Shown here in pieces: positions 26,377 through 36,175 of a DNA stretch of 57,002 bases. The stretch covers positions 1-57,002 of IMG/VR virus record IMGVR_UViG_3300027759_000109; one strand, written 5' to 3'. The stretch's first letter is position 1. Each line of letters opens with the position of its first letter. Made by a program: the position numbers and the translations under genes. Source of the stretch: a virus. Under the pieces are notes generated by a model, which saw only the letters and a list, made by a program, of their open reading frames with translations, did no database searches and was not told the DNA's origin.

Positions 26377-27381
26377 TTAAACATTATCCCATTGTTCTTT
26401 TATTTTTCTCCATAACTCATTAACCTCTTCCCATGTTAAGTTAGGACTAAAGTTGGTTGTTGGAAGAACACATCTATTATAATCAAATTTTTGTTGAACG
26501 GAAATATTAAACGACCATCCAGCAAGAGTAGATTCTGTCTCCTCCAACCATGGGTTTAATACTGCGTCCCACTCAACATCGTAATCTGATAAGTACGCTT
26601 TAGAATAGAAATCCTTACATATCTCAAGACAATCTGATAAGACCTCAATTTGATTTGATTGGTCTTCCTCTATTTTATCACAAACAATAACATTCCATGT
26701 TATGTGATAATGATTCTCATTTAATTTTGTTGTATCAGGTATAAAATATATACGAGGATATTCAGGTTCCTTCTTTGTTATTATATCGTTTGTTAATTGA
26801 CTACCATCACCGAAACCATAACTTCTTAATTGTTTATGGTTCTCAGCGAATTGTTGCCAATCATCTAATATTTGTATGTAAGATGAAAAAGATTCATCTT
26901 GTGGGAAACTAAAAGCTTCCATTGGTAAATTACAAGAGTTGTAATCAAATGGTACGGACAATCTCATGTTTAATGTCCATCCTGCAAGTATTGTTTCAAA
27001 TCTTTCTGTAAACGGATGTATATCCGGTGCGTAATCACCCACAACAATCTTACTAAAATCACCTTGTTCAGATGTATATGACTGCCAGAATATGGTCCAT
27101 ATATCAGTACATATTTCCAAAGTATCACTCATCACTTCCTTAAGGTTGGATAAATCTTCTTCTACCTTGTCCATTATTATAATTGAAAAACTATAATGGA
27201 TATTGTTTTGTTTTAACTCAACATTCTCAGGTATAACATACATTCTTGTATATTTTGGTTCCTGTTTGGTAATGACATCGTTGGTTAATTGTTCAAAATC
27301 ACCCACACCAAATGAATTTATTTGTTCATGATGGTAGGCTATCTGACCAAAATACGATACTAGTTGTTTATAATTTAACAT
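26377..27381 (-). CDS. tail accessory protein made of an internal duplication, 334 aa
   Basis: Two halves of about 155 residues repeat the same pattern: QLTNDVITKQEPKYTRMYVIP, DKVEEDLSNLKEVMSDTLEI and FDYNSCNLP in the first, QLTNDIITKKEPEYPRIYFIP, DKIEEDQSNQIEVLSDCLEI and FDYNRCVLP in the second. A tail terminator or neck protein is plausible from its place between the chaperone-like gene and the fibre. No named family. The leader has TTTTATATTTAATATT after a terminator-like hairpin. Confidence 0.65.
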   Translation of the reverse strand: MLNYKQLVSYFGQIAYHHEQINSFGVGDFEQLTNDVITKQEPKYTRMYVIPENVELKQNNIHYSFSIIIMDKVEEDLSNLKEVMSDTLEICTDIWTIFWQSYTSEQGDFSKIVVGDYAPDIHPFTERFETILAGWTLNMRLSVPFDYNSCNLPMEAFSFPQDESFSSYIQILDDWQQFAENHKQLRSYGFGDGSQLTNDIITKKEPEYPRIYFIPDTTKLNENHYHITWNVIVCDKIEEDQSNQIEVLSDCLEICKDFYSKAYLSDYDVEWDAVLNPWLEETESTLAGWSFNISVQQKFDYNRCVLPTTNFSPNLTWEEVNELWRKIKEQWDNV

Positions 27382-27404
27382 ATTCTCTTAATATTAAATA
27401 TAAA

Positions 27405-27451
27405 AAGACCAACAATAACCGCTGAAATTATGCGAGATATCCGTTGGCCTT
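27405..27451 (-). terminator. probable terminator overlapping the end of the -1 frame
   Basis: GTTGGCCTT (27443-27451) pairs with AAGACCAAC (27405-27413), one G-U, and the loop is 29 bases. On the minus strand TTTTTATATTT follows. The stop codon of the -1 frame (27428-27430) lies inside the loop. It is less certain than the short-loop terminators. Confidence 0.45.
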
Positions 27452-28257
27452 CTTTTGTTGTTTTATTTGTTCTTCGTCCAAACCTATTAAGTAGGTCAAT
27501 TGATTTAACGCTTCAATAATTTTTTTGTCAAGGATTTTATCGTGTTCATTGATTTTGTTATCTGATAATCTATTAAGGACGACGTACCATCCGAATCTTT
27601 TTTCGAAAGTAATTTCCATACTAGACTCCAATTCTTTACTATCCATTTCGTCATCTCCCATTCTCTCCTGATCTTCTGTGTCAAAGATAGACGGGTATAA
27701 TTGGATAACCTCTTTCCGAAGTTGGTAAAAAAAAACTGTCCACCTAACGCAAACTTGACATCTAATTTCTTTTTGAAGAGTTCCGCCCTATCGTTGAGGG
27801 TCTCTTGATTATACTTCTCAATCTTAAAGTTGTGTTTGGATTTGGAACTTATGATTGGTCTATACATGATGGCTGCGATAATATGTAGATAATCCATCAC
27901 CTCCTCTGGTTTCTTTGTTAATAATGTATCAAGGTCAGCAAACTCACCAAACGTAATTTCCTTATATGATGGTAGATACCCGTACTTAACACCATTCAAT
28001 TCAAATGTATCTACTAAATTATATGGTGGTCGTGGGACCATGGCGAAGATTGATGTGGATAGAAACTCAACCTTATGATGTTCAGCTTCCAATAAGTCAT
28101 TCATCGGACAACTGGTTAATAAGTTAATAACCTTTGCGTGAAGATATTCATCCTCAAACAAATCCTTAACTTTAAAAATCTTTACATAATCCTCTATGGA
28201 TAAATAATCAGGTAAGTTATAATCATTACCGTTAAAATTAAATGTTACATTACTCAT
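27428..28257 (-). CDS. frameshift product of the tail chaperone-like gene, 276 aa
   Basis: The zero frame runs from ATG 28257 to the slippery site at 27733-27727; a -1 shift there opens a frame of 99 further residues to the stop at 27428. After the shift the sequence continues YQLRKEVIQLYPSIF and FEKRFGWYVVLNRLSDNKIN, acidic and well-formed, and it fits the usual continuation of the preceding ALGGQFFF segment in this protein family. The gene is analogous in layout to gpG/gpGT tail assembly chaperones. A miscounted T in the nine-base run is the alternative, in which case this is simply the single real product. Confidence 0.65.
27505..28257 (-). CDS. zero-frame product of the tail chaperone-like gene, 250 aa
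   Basis: The same start as the frameshift product, read through to the zero-frame stop. Residues 1-177 (NDYNLPDYLSIEDYVKIFKV, MNDLLEAEHHKVEFLSTSIF, EVMDYLHIIAAIMYRPI) resemble a conserved tail-associated protein of Bacteroidota phages. The last 73 residues are strongly basic and of odd composition (RLSNYTRLSLTQKIRREWEM), so they may be only the out-of-frame tail. It lies between the large terminase and the duplicated tail protein. Confidence 0.55.
   Translation of the reverse strand: MSNVTFNFNGNDYNLPDYLSIEDYVKIFKVKDLFEDEYLHAKVINLLTSCPMNDLLEAEHHKVEFLSTSIFAMVPRPPYNLVDTFELNGVKYGYLPSYKEITFGEFADLDTLLTKKPEEVMDYLHIIAAIMYRPIISSKSKHNFKIEKYNQETLNDRAELFKKKLDVKFALGGQFFFTNFGKRLSNYTRLSLTQKIRREWEMTKWIVKNWSLVWKLLSKKDSDGTSSLIDYQITKSMNTIKSLTKKLLKR
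27727..27733 (-). promoter_or_regulatory. -1 ribosomal frameshift site (T TTT TTT)
   Basis: The mRNA reads CAG TTT TTT TTT ACC in the zero frame, which gives a perfect X XXY YYZ heptamer T-TTT-TTT. After slipping back one base the frame is open for 99 codons and overlaps the zero-frame end by 223 bases. No strong downstream stem is obvious to the eye. Confidence 0.6.
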
Positions 28258-28272
28258 ATATATATATATATT

Positions 28273-30913
<2,641 letters not shown>

Positions 30914-30952
30914 TCAAAAACGAAACATTACTTCCGTTTAATTTAAATTTTT

Positions 30953-31345
30953 TTATTCTGTAATATTAATATTAATAGAAATAGTTTCACCATTTGAAGT
31001 TAGGTCAACTTTCTTTGGTGCTTCCATTCCTAATATCTTTGTTATGTCTCTTAGAACTTCTGATTCAATCCTTCTATTACCTTGTAGTCTACAACGATTT
31101 AAAAGGTCATACAGACGATTTAATTGTTCGGTTAGTATTTCCTCTTGGTTCTGAGTATATCGTTCCTTCAGACGGTTCCTAACATCCTTCCAAACGTTTT
31201 CCGCTTGTCTTGTTGTTATATCATATTCTTGTGCGAACTGTTTCTTAAATTCATCATATGATTTTTTCTCATATAACATTAACTCAAAGGCACGTTCCAT
31301 CCTTTGTTCATATTCTATTTCGTTTGCTTTGTTTTCTTTGCTCAT
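30953..31345 (-). CDS. terminase small subunit-like protein
   Basis: 130 residues. An N-terminal helical part with a helix-turn-helix-like ITTRQAENVWKDVRNRLKER is followed by a long coiled helix and a C-terminal beta tail (KILGMEAPKKVDLTSNGETI) that is typical of small terminase subunits in this phage group. Its position before the methyltransferase and large subunit fits. It would recognise the packaging site. The start overlaps the preceding gene by 4 bases. Confidence 0.7.
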   Translation of the reverse strand: MSKENKANEIEYEQRMERAFELMLYEKKSYDEFKKQFAQEYDITTRQAENVWKDVRNRLKERYTQNQEEILTEQLNRLYDLLNRCRLQGNRRIESEVLRDITKILGMEAPKKVDLTSNGETISININITE

Positions 31346-31701
31346 AATATTCCTATGTTATTTAAGTGATTGGTAAACTTTCTTGCTTGACCTTTACCAC
31401 ATCCTCCACAGTTAAATATAAATTCTTCACCAAAGAGTGCCTGATATACTTTTTGAATAAATTCTTTCTTGTCTTCTTTCACCCCACCGAATGATGTAAG
31501 TTCAGCGTATGCAAGTTTAATATCCTCTACGGTTGGAATATATATTTCAGGTTCCAAGTCAAATGGTAATGGTACATTTTCTACCACAACTTCTTTTGGT
31601 TTCTTACAAGTTGTACACTTTGTTCTCTTTTGTTTGCCAGGATTTTCAATAGAGTTTTGTTTTAACTTTTCTAATCTATCCTTACTTCCGAGTTTGTCCA
31701 T
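31342..31701 (-). CDS. cysteine-rich small protein, 119 aa
   Basis: Two cysteine pairs (CTTCKKPKE near residue 30 and NCGGCGKGQARKF near residue 100) may bind one or two zinc ions. The centre (YIPTVEDIKLAYAELTSFGG) is helical. No known family; it lies in a coupled string of small genes before the small terminase and could assist packaging. Starts three bases after the stop of the 46-aa gene. Confidence 0.6.
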   Translation of the reverse strand: MDKLGSKDRLEKLKQNSIENPGKQKRTKCTTCKKPKEVVVENVPLPFDLEPEIYIPTVEDIKLAYAELTSFGGVKEDKKEFIQKVYQALFGEEFIFNCGGCGKGQARKFTNHLNNIGIL

Positions 31702-31704
31702 ATT

Positions 31705-31845
31705 TTAGTTCTGAGTTTGTCCACTTATTGGTGTTATTTCATCTATGTTATTATACCAATCTTCTTGTGGTTGAGGTATTGGTTCAGGCGTTGGTTCAGG
31801 TTTTGGTACTTCTTGAAGTGCTCTACCTTTTTTACAGTTACACAT
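31705..31845 (-). CDS. CNC-motif small protein, 46 aa
   Basis: An ORF too short for routine prediction. It opens with MCNCKKGRALQEV, continues with a proline/glutamate run (KPEPTPEPIPQPQ) and ends EDWYNNIDEITPISGQTQN. Its ATG overlaps the end of the upstream gene by 8 bases and its stop is 3 bases before the next ATG, so it fills the gap precisely. Very short proteins beginning with a CxC motif are common next to terminase genes in Bacteroidota phages, as far as I recall; function unknown. Confidence 0.6.
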   Translation of the reverse strand: MCNCKKGRALQEVPKPEPTPEPIPQPQEDWYNNIDEITPISGQTQN

Positions 31846-32068
31846 CTTGTTCTATATTTTCTCCTTCTACGATAACAGTATTTTCCCTATTGATTCTTTC
31901 TTGTTCTCTTTGTTTTAACATTACATCATATAGTTCAAGTAACTGTTGTCTTTCTTCAGGAGTATGTTTGTTTATCTGTTCCATTGTTTCTCTTTGAATC
32001 TTTAGGAACATCTTCTTTGATTCTCTATCTTGGAATCTTTTGTTTCTTCTTGTTGGTGATGCACTCAT
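31838..32068 (-). CDS. basic helical protein, 76 aa
   Basis: Short, strongly charged protein (SASPTRRNKRFQDRESKKMF then ETMEQINKHTPEERQQLLEL) with predicted helices and no known domain. It overlaps the FkbM gene by 4 bases and the 46-aa gene by 8 bases, so it is part of the same coupled series. Confidence 0.6.
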   Translation of the reverse strand: MSASPTRRNKRFQDRESKKMFLKIQRETMEQINKHTPEERQQLLELYDVMLKQREQERINRENTVIVEGENIEQDV

Positions 32069-32592
32069 TCTTTTATCTTTTTACCGTGAATGACCCCCTG
32101 ATAATCTATATCAATATGGTCAAACTTATAATAGTTTATTTCATAACCGTTGTTTTCTAATATATGTTCTATTGATAATAGACAACTCAAGTTGTGGTAC
32201 TCACACGCTATCTCATCTATACCATCAAAATGTTTATATTCAATTGCGTTCATCATTATTTCAGATCCTTCCACATCAATCTTCATTACCTGTGGTTTGT
32301 AATAGTCCATATACATAATAAACTTCTCGTGCCTATCTACCATATCCATATGTGGAATGAAGTGTTGAACATTATAGTTTTGTTTAAACCATTCGTATGA
32401 TTGTGGGTTTCCATCCACACCAATTACCTTTGATGCTTTACGTTCCTGTAAAAAATATACTGGTGTTGGTGTAAACTCTGAGTTGATTCCACATCCTAAA
32501 TCTAATACAACCTTATCTCTGATGTTTAAAAATCCCCAATGAATGTCTGGTGATTCTGATGTGATGATTCCTTTTGGTTCCCTAATCTTCAT
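32065..32592 (-). CDS. FkbM-like SAM methyltransferase (middle unit)
   Basis: Full-length version of the gene cut at the left window edge. SAM motif I VVLDLGCG (about 28-35), acidic VIGVDGNPQ (about 56-64), MKIDVEGSE (about 103-111) and a C-terminal strand pattern fit a class I methyltransferase of the FkbM type. It is small at 175 residues, near the minimum fold. Possible roles: O-methylating a glycan or a virion component, or modifying a host molecule. Its coupled place between the sigma-like gene and the packaging genes is kept in both units, as far as visible. Confidence 0.8.
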   Translation of the reverse strand: MKIREPKGIITSESPDIHWGFLNIRDKVVLDLGCGINSEFTPTPVYFLQERKASKVIGVDGNPQSYEWFKQNYNVQHFIPHMDMVDRHEKFIMYMDYYKPQVMKIDVEGSEIMMNAIEYKHFDGIDEIACEYHNLSCLLSIEHILENNGYEINYYKFDHIDIDYQGVIHGKKIKE

Positions 32593-33103
32593 TTTCTAAT
32601 CTTTTTAATATTTTTGTTTTAACTTCTTTTCTTGCTTCTTTGATATATCTTGAAATAGAAGGTAGTGGTATGGTTGTCTTCTTTGATACTTTCTTTAATG
32701 ACCCAAGCGTTAAATACATTTCAAACAAACTCTTATGAAACCAATTCAACTCACTAAACTCTGCTTCTAATATATCATAAATATTTTGTACTTCAAATGA
32801 TTCTTGGTCTGATTCCATCTCAGCAATACCATTTAAGTCTACATACAATGTATGTTCCCTCCTTACCCTATAATAAAATGGTGATGTTTTTGAATAGAAA
32901 TTTGTCCTGAGTATTGCGGTAATATAATACCTGATTGAATTGTCATCGTATGACTTTAAAATGATTTCGTCTTTGTCATACAATTGTAGAATTACTTCGT
33001 GTAATAAATCTTTGGATAGGTCGTGATGTTTGGTTATTCTCTCTGAAATGTTTGAGAGTAAGTAATAGTTCTTCGTTATGTAAGCCTCTATTATTTTATT
33101 CAT
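32582..33103 (-). CDS. sigma-factor-like DNA-binding protein (middle unit)
   Basis: 173 residues, homologous to 340-867: region-2-like DLSKDLLHEVILQLYDKDEI and SKTSPFYYRVRRE, and region-4-like GSLKKVSKKTTIPLPSISRY. It is clearly diverged from the left copy while the next gene downstream is nearly identical, so the boundary lies at the ATG of the methyltransferase. It may redirect host polymerase to late promoters. Confidence 0.6.
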   Translation of the reverse strand: MNKIIEAYITKNYYLLSNISERITKHHDLSKDLLHEVILQLYDKDEIILKSYDDNSIRYYITAILRTNFYSKTSPFYYRVRREHTLYVDLNGIAEMESDQESFEVQNIYDILEAEFSELNWFHKSLFEMYLTLGSLKKVSKKTTIPLPSISRYIKEARKEVKTKILKRLENED

Positions 33104-33365
33104 TTTTAGTTAATAATGTTTTCACATCTGAAAGAACTTGTACGACCTCGTAATTCTCATCTCCCAAATTAGTTATAATAGAACTTTCAATAATTCCATC
33201 CAATATTTCTAACCTATCTATTTCAGGTTCAACACTTCTATCAATAATATGTAACATTGAATCTATTATAGTATTACATAATGATACCCTTTGTCTATGA
33301 GTAAACTTAAAATAGTCTTTTGGTATATTTAATTCACCTATGTCAACCGTTTCCTTATGCTCCAT
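33096..33365 (-). CDS. conserved hypothetical protein, 89 aa (middle unit)
   Basis: Counterpart of 857-1120, with the same plan: VDIGELNIPKDYFKF, PEIDRLEILDGIIESSIITN and VVQVLSDVK. Overlaps both neighbours. No family known; conserved coupling to the sigma-like gene is the only functional hint. Confidence 0.7.
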   Translation of the reverse strand: MEHKETVDIGELNIPKDYFKFTHRQRVSLCNTIIDSMLHIIDRSVEPEIDRLEILDGIIESSIITNLGDENYEVVQVLSDVKTLLTKNE

Positions 33366-34101
33366 TCTTATTTATAAGTTTTTGTATGCTGGCTGTTGAT
33401 ACACCATACTTTATAGCAATTCTTTTATAAGACCAATCCTTACTTGAATTATATAATTCTATTATCTCTTTTCTATGTTCAGGATTCCAATTTATTTCTG
33501 ATGTATAGATTAATTTCTTTTTAACCTTTGGAAATACCAATTTACCATTAATATATTCTTTAACACCAGGTTTTAAGAAATGACCACACTCATCACTATA
33601 AGTATAACCGAGTGCCTTCATTACCATATAGGTTTGTTCCTTTTGATATTCATCAGCCCATACCCCAACTTTATTATATACTCTTTCTGAACCACCACTT
33701 GTTTCTAATTCCCCGTATCTACTCTCCCTTCTTCTATCTAATTCCCTTTTGTTACAACATTTTCTACAATCAAGATATGTGGTTTTTTTACTTTTACCGT
33801 GATAATAATAATCATCCATCCTATGTTTATACTGCTGACAGGTTCTACATAACTTGTAGTCAGGATTTGTTGAGAATAGATTCTGTTCCACAGGTTGAGG
33901 TTGCAATACCTCTATTTCTAATTCTAAGACCACTGGTTCAATTATCTCTTTCATTGTGATACTTTCCTTGTATTTTGTTTTTTGATTCTTAAAACAAGAC
34001 TTACAGATTCTTCTTGTACGCCATTTCTTTTGAGTGGAATGGTAATAACTATAATACTCATTTTCCTGTTTATCAATTGAACATTTACTACACTTAATCA
34101 T
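33355..34101 (-). CDS. double zinc-finger protein with helix-turn-helix (middle unit)
   Basis: 248 residues, nearly the same as 1101-1862. Cysteine modules CSKC ... CKSC and CRTC ... CRKC, then a long shared segment (GGSERVYNKVGVWADEYQKE) and the C-terminal HTH WSYKRIAIKYGVSTASIQKL. One cysteine-adjacent region differs (QQYKHRMDDYYYHGKSKKTT). It is preceded by the conserved hairpin at 34121-34154. Confidence 0.7.
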   Translation of the reverse strand: MIKCSKCSIDKQENEYYSYYHSTQKKWRTRRICKSCFKNQKTKYKESITMKEIIEPVVLELEIEVLQPQPVEQNLFSTNPDYKLCRTCQQYKHRMDDYYYHGKSKKTTYLDCRKCCNKRELDRRRESRYGELETSGGSERVYNKVGVWADEYQKEQTYMVMKALGYTYSDECGHFLKPGVKEYINGKLVFPKVKKKLIYTSEINWNPEHRKEIIELYNSSKDWSYKRIAIKYGVSTASIQKLINKNGA

Positions 34102-34120
34102 AAATACTTGCGTTTAAACG

Positions 34121-34154
34121 AAAAACCCCCACCTAACAAAATATTAGGTAGGGG
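34121..34154 (-). terminator. terminator or attenuator hairpin in leader (middle unit)
   Basis: Arms at 34126-34136 and 34144-34154, with T-rich sequence following on the minus strand. Essentially identical to 1882-1915. About 85 bases around it are shared by both units, and then the upstream gene content changes completely. Confidence 0.75.
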
Positions 34155-34210
34155 AAGAAAATTCCTAATGTTTGGGAACATATTAGAATAATAAATATTA
34201 CACAAACATC

Positions 34211-34636
34211 TTAAAAAAGTAAATGGTCAATCTGTACTGCCTTTGATGTAGGTAAATCACCTACTAGTTTCTTTATTACATCAGTACTACCATTATTGTA
34301 GTAAGTAGATTTCAACATTGATTGTTCTCTCCACACTGGTTCTTCTATCTCTTTCAAATCAAAGATGTAGATACCGTTAGGTGTTGAGTTAACATACCAA
34401 CAGTTTTCTTTTTCCATTAATACTTTGTACTTGTCTTGTTGAATGAACAGAAAACCATTATGGTGGTCATCCCTACACTTTGCCTCCATCCAAATATCGG
34501 ATTCAGGATAATGCCAGTCAATAATTGAGTGCGGATCTTTTTCGTTGAGGTCTATGAGTCCAGTATATCTGGTGCTCATTAACTTGAACAATTCCTGTTC
34601 ATTCATATTGGATAGATATTTTTCTCTGTTGAACAT
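34211..34636 (-). CDS. putative PD-(D/E)xK-type nuclease, 141 aa
   Basis: The segment SIIDWHYPESDIWMEAKCRD reads like the catalytic core of the PD-(D/E)xK fold: an aspartate, then E-x-K on a strand, followed by GFLFIQQDKYKVL (helix with the conserved Q). The C-terminus closes with DHLLF. It could be a recombination or resolvase nuclease. It replaces the HNH endonuclease of the left unit, so the early block is exchanged between units. Starts right at the end of the preceding gene. Confidence 0.55.
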   Translation of the reverse strand: MFNREKYLSNMNEQELFKLMSTRYTGLIDLNEKDPHSIIDWHYPESDIWMEAKCRDDHHNGFLFIQQDKYKVLMEKENCWYVNSTPNGIYIFDLKEIEEPVWREQSMLKSTYYNNGSTDVIKKLVGDLPTSKAVQIDHLLF

Positions 34637-34637
34637 A

Positions 34638-35123
34638 TTACATTAGTTTTTTATACGCGTGAATGTGTGCGATAGTTAATTCATTTACTTCCATATAGTT
34701 CTTTGTATTTTGAATAAACTTTTCCGCAGTGTTAGTTGAGATTAAATCCAATTTCCATTTACGATTATCATTTTCAAAAAACAGGTTCAAATATTCTTCC
34801 AAATATTCTTTACCAAAATTCATTAATACATTTACCTGTGGAACTTTGATGTCGTCCAGTATACTAGAACTTGTATCTGTTGAGGTATTATCAAATAGTT
34901 TTTTATCAACTAGCGAGTTACCATCCCTAAATTCCCTATCTCTTTTATACATATCAATTATTACTCGTTCGTATGTACTGCGAGAATCTTCAGGTATTTC
35001 TAATACTTCCAATATGTATTTTTCCTTTCGTTCTTGTGATAGATAAGAAAATTTGATAGGGCGTATTTCACCTGCTCTGTATTTCCATACGCCATCTGTT
35101 GTTAATTCTGGTCTGTTTGCCAT
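34638..35123 (-). CDS. first leftward early protein, 161 aa (middle unit)
   Basis: Charged, helical protein without a clear family. Its end (TIAHIHAYKKLM) and the preceding helix (AEKFIQNTKNYMEVNE) resemble the end of the left unit's replication-type protein, so both may share a C-terminal partner-binding part. The start context GAAATGGCAA (minus strand, 35126-35117) is exactly complementary to the small-RNA loop. It lies 29 bases from the nearest GCGA-N6-TCGC dyad, so autoregulation is possible. Confidence 0.55.
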   Translation of the reverse strand: MANRPELTTDGVWKYRAGEIRPIKFSYLSQERKEKYILEVLEIPEDSRSTYERVIIDMYKRDREFRDGNSLVDKKLFDNTSTDTSSSILDDIKVPQVNVLMNFGKEYLEEYLNLFFENDNRKWKLDLISTNTAEKFIQNTKNYMEVNELTIAHIHAYKKLM

Positions 35124-35151
35124 TTCTATTTTGTTTAAGTTAAAGATATAT

Positions 35152-35165
35152 GCGAGTATATTCGC
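35152..35165. promoter_or_regulatory. operator-like dyad GCGA-N6-TCGC, site 1
   Basis: GCGA-GTATAT-TCGC, a perfect four-base dyad separated by six bases. It lies 29-42 bases upstream of the first leftward early gene, where a repressor would block transcription. Confidence 0.5.
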
Positions 35166-35226
35166 CTATTTTATATATACAAATTTAAATAATTAAATTG
35201 ATAAAAAAAAATCTCAAAGAAGATAT

Positions 35227-35240
35227 GCGAACATTCTCGC
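35227..35240. promoter_or_regulatory. operator-like dyad GCGA-N6-TCGC, site 2
   Basis: GCGA-ACATTC-TCGC, the same dyad 75 bases from site 1 (centre to centre). The adjacent CATACTCGC adds a third half-site. No equivalent is visible in the left unit's region. Confidence 0.5.
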
Positions 35241-35286
35241 TCATACTCGCTCCTTTCTTTTATTTGTTTTTTATACTGGTGCTCTA

Positions 35287-35310
35287 TGCTGGGTAAAATG
35301 CTGGATAAAA
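35287..35310 (+). repeat. tandem 12-base repeat
   Basis: TGCTGGGTAAAA is followed directly by TGCTGGATAAAA. Two adjoining copies of one motif in the control region could be a protein-binding iteron. Confidence 0.5.
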
Positions 35311-35478
35311 AATTTCAATAAAAATTTTACACGGTCCAACAGGGGTGATTACCTGAAGTCTAGTAGTTTATTTGAAATGGTTCCTACTCCACCATTAGAA
35401 TGTGTATAACAATAAATACATAATTTTTTCCGAAAAGACAAATTTTCCAATAAATTTTTTTTTATCAATTATTCTTCG

Positions 35479-35486
35479 TATATTTG
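35479..35486 (+). promoter_or_regulatory. -7 box of rightward early promoter (middle unit)
   Basis: TATATTTG, 24 bases before the ATG of the 77-aa gene, with a T-run at -33. The equivalent box in the left unit is at 3784-3791 and the sequence CAAxTATTCTTC precedes both. Confidence 0.7.
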
Positions 35487-35509
35487 ATTAAACAATAAAA
35501 CAAACAGAA

Positions 35510-35743
35510 ATGGCAGAACTACAATTTTACAGCACAGATATCAAAATCTTGCAACAATCTCAAAGTAAATTAGTACTTGAGTATTTGAATCTTATGGGTA
35601 TTAAACCTACCGTAGAAGAACTTTGGAGAGTAACTGAAGTATTTGTTCAATGTTGTCTTCATAACCAAGACGATGACCTTAAAAAGAGAATTAAAGCGTT
35701 GGATGAGTGGGTTGTAAAAAAACAATCTAAAAATAAAGTATAA
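35510..35743 (+). CDS. small rightward early protein, 77 aa (middle unit)
   Basis: Positional counterpart of 3821-4099. Starts MAELQFYSTDIKILQQSQ, has a hydrophobic helix (LVLEYLNLMGIKPTVEELWR) and a basic tail. Little sequence is shared with the left version. Its start-codon stretch (35507-35516) pairs with the small-RNA loop over 10 positions, one being G-U. Confidence 0.65.
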   Translation: MAELQFYSTDIKILQQSQSKLVLEYLNLMGIKPTVEELWRVTEVFVQCCLHNQDDDLKKRIKALDEWVVKKQSKNKV

Positions 35744-35812
35744 TACATTTTTGTTTATATAGTGTTAAGGGGGATTTGGTTGGTGTACCATTTCTCCCTT
35801 TTTTAAATATTT

Positions 35813-36136
35813 ATGGTTATGAGAAATTTTAAATTCCTTTCATCTGTTGATGATGAAGATGCAATTGAACCGAATCTTGATAGATTCCATCAACTGATAG
35901 GTTATCAAAGAAGAACTGAAGTGGACATTATTCCAACAGAACCACCCCAAATTTACACTCAAATCATAAGAGTGGAACTTCCTATCAATGAGATGACAGA
36001 AGACCATTTAAATCAACTTAAAATGAGTAATCAGAGTATCTTACTTAATGAAATATCAAACACATTAGATTTTCGTCACGAGATAATTTCAGTTGATGGG
36101 AATGGATTTACACTTAGAACAGAATTATTTCTTTAA
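35813..36136 (+). CDS. conserved rightward early protein, 107 aa (middle unit)
   Basis: Near-identical in plan to 4165-4488 (FKFLSSVDDEDAIEPNLDRF, QIIRVELPIN, DFRHEII). Both begin with ATG-GTT-ATG, so either ATG may be used. It ends two bases before the small-RNA promoter. Function unknown. Confidence 0.75.
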   Translation: MVMRNFKFLSSVDDEDAIEPNLDRFHQLIGYQRRTEVDIIPTEPPQIYTQIIRVELPINEMTEDHLNQLKMSNQSILLNEISNTLDFRHEIISVDGNGFTLRTELFL

Positions 36137-36138
36137 CA

Positions 36139-36170
36139 TTTGTTTTTTTAAAAATATTTTCATATATTTA
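36139..36170 (+). promoter_or_regulatory. promoter of the small RNA (middle unit)
   Basis: TTTG at 36139-36142, 20-base spacer, TATATTTA at 36163-36170; identical spacing to the left unit promoter. Predicted start at the 5' arm of the hairpin at 36176. Confidence 0.7.
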
Positions 36171-36175
36171 TAATT

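Larger units (their letters stand above)
35124..35509. promoter_or_regulatory. divergent early control region (middle unit)
   Basis: 386 non-coding bases. They hold two GCGA-N6-TCGC dyads (35152-35165, 35227-35240) with a further CTCGC half-site (to 35250), a tandem 12-base repeat TGCTGGRTAAAA (35287-35298, 35299-35310), and the rightward promoter box at 35479. An A-rich tract fills 35190-35220. It might also contain the replication origin; nothing proves it. Confidence 0.5.

Noticed and set aside
27405-27451. Hairpin as a stimulatory structure for the frameshift
   Set aside because: It lies almost 280 bases after the slippery site, too far to act on it; a terminator role is more likely.
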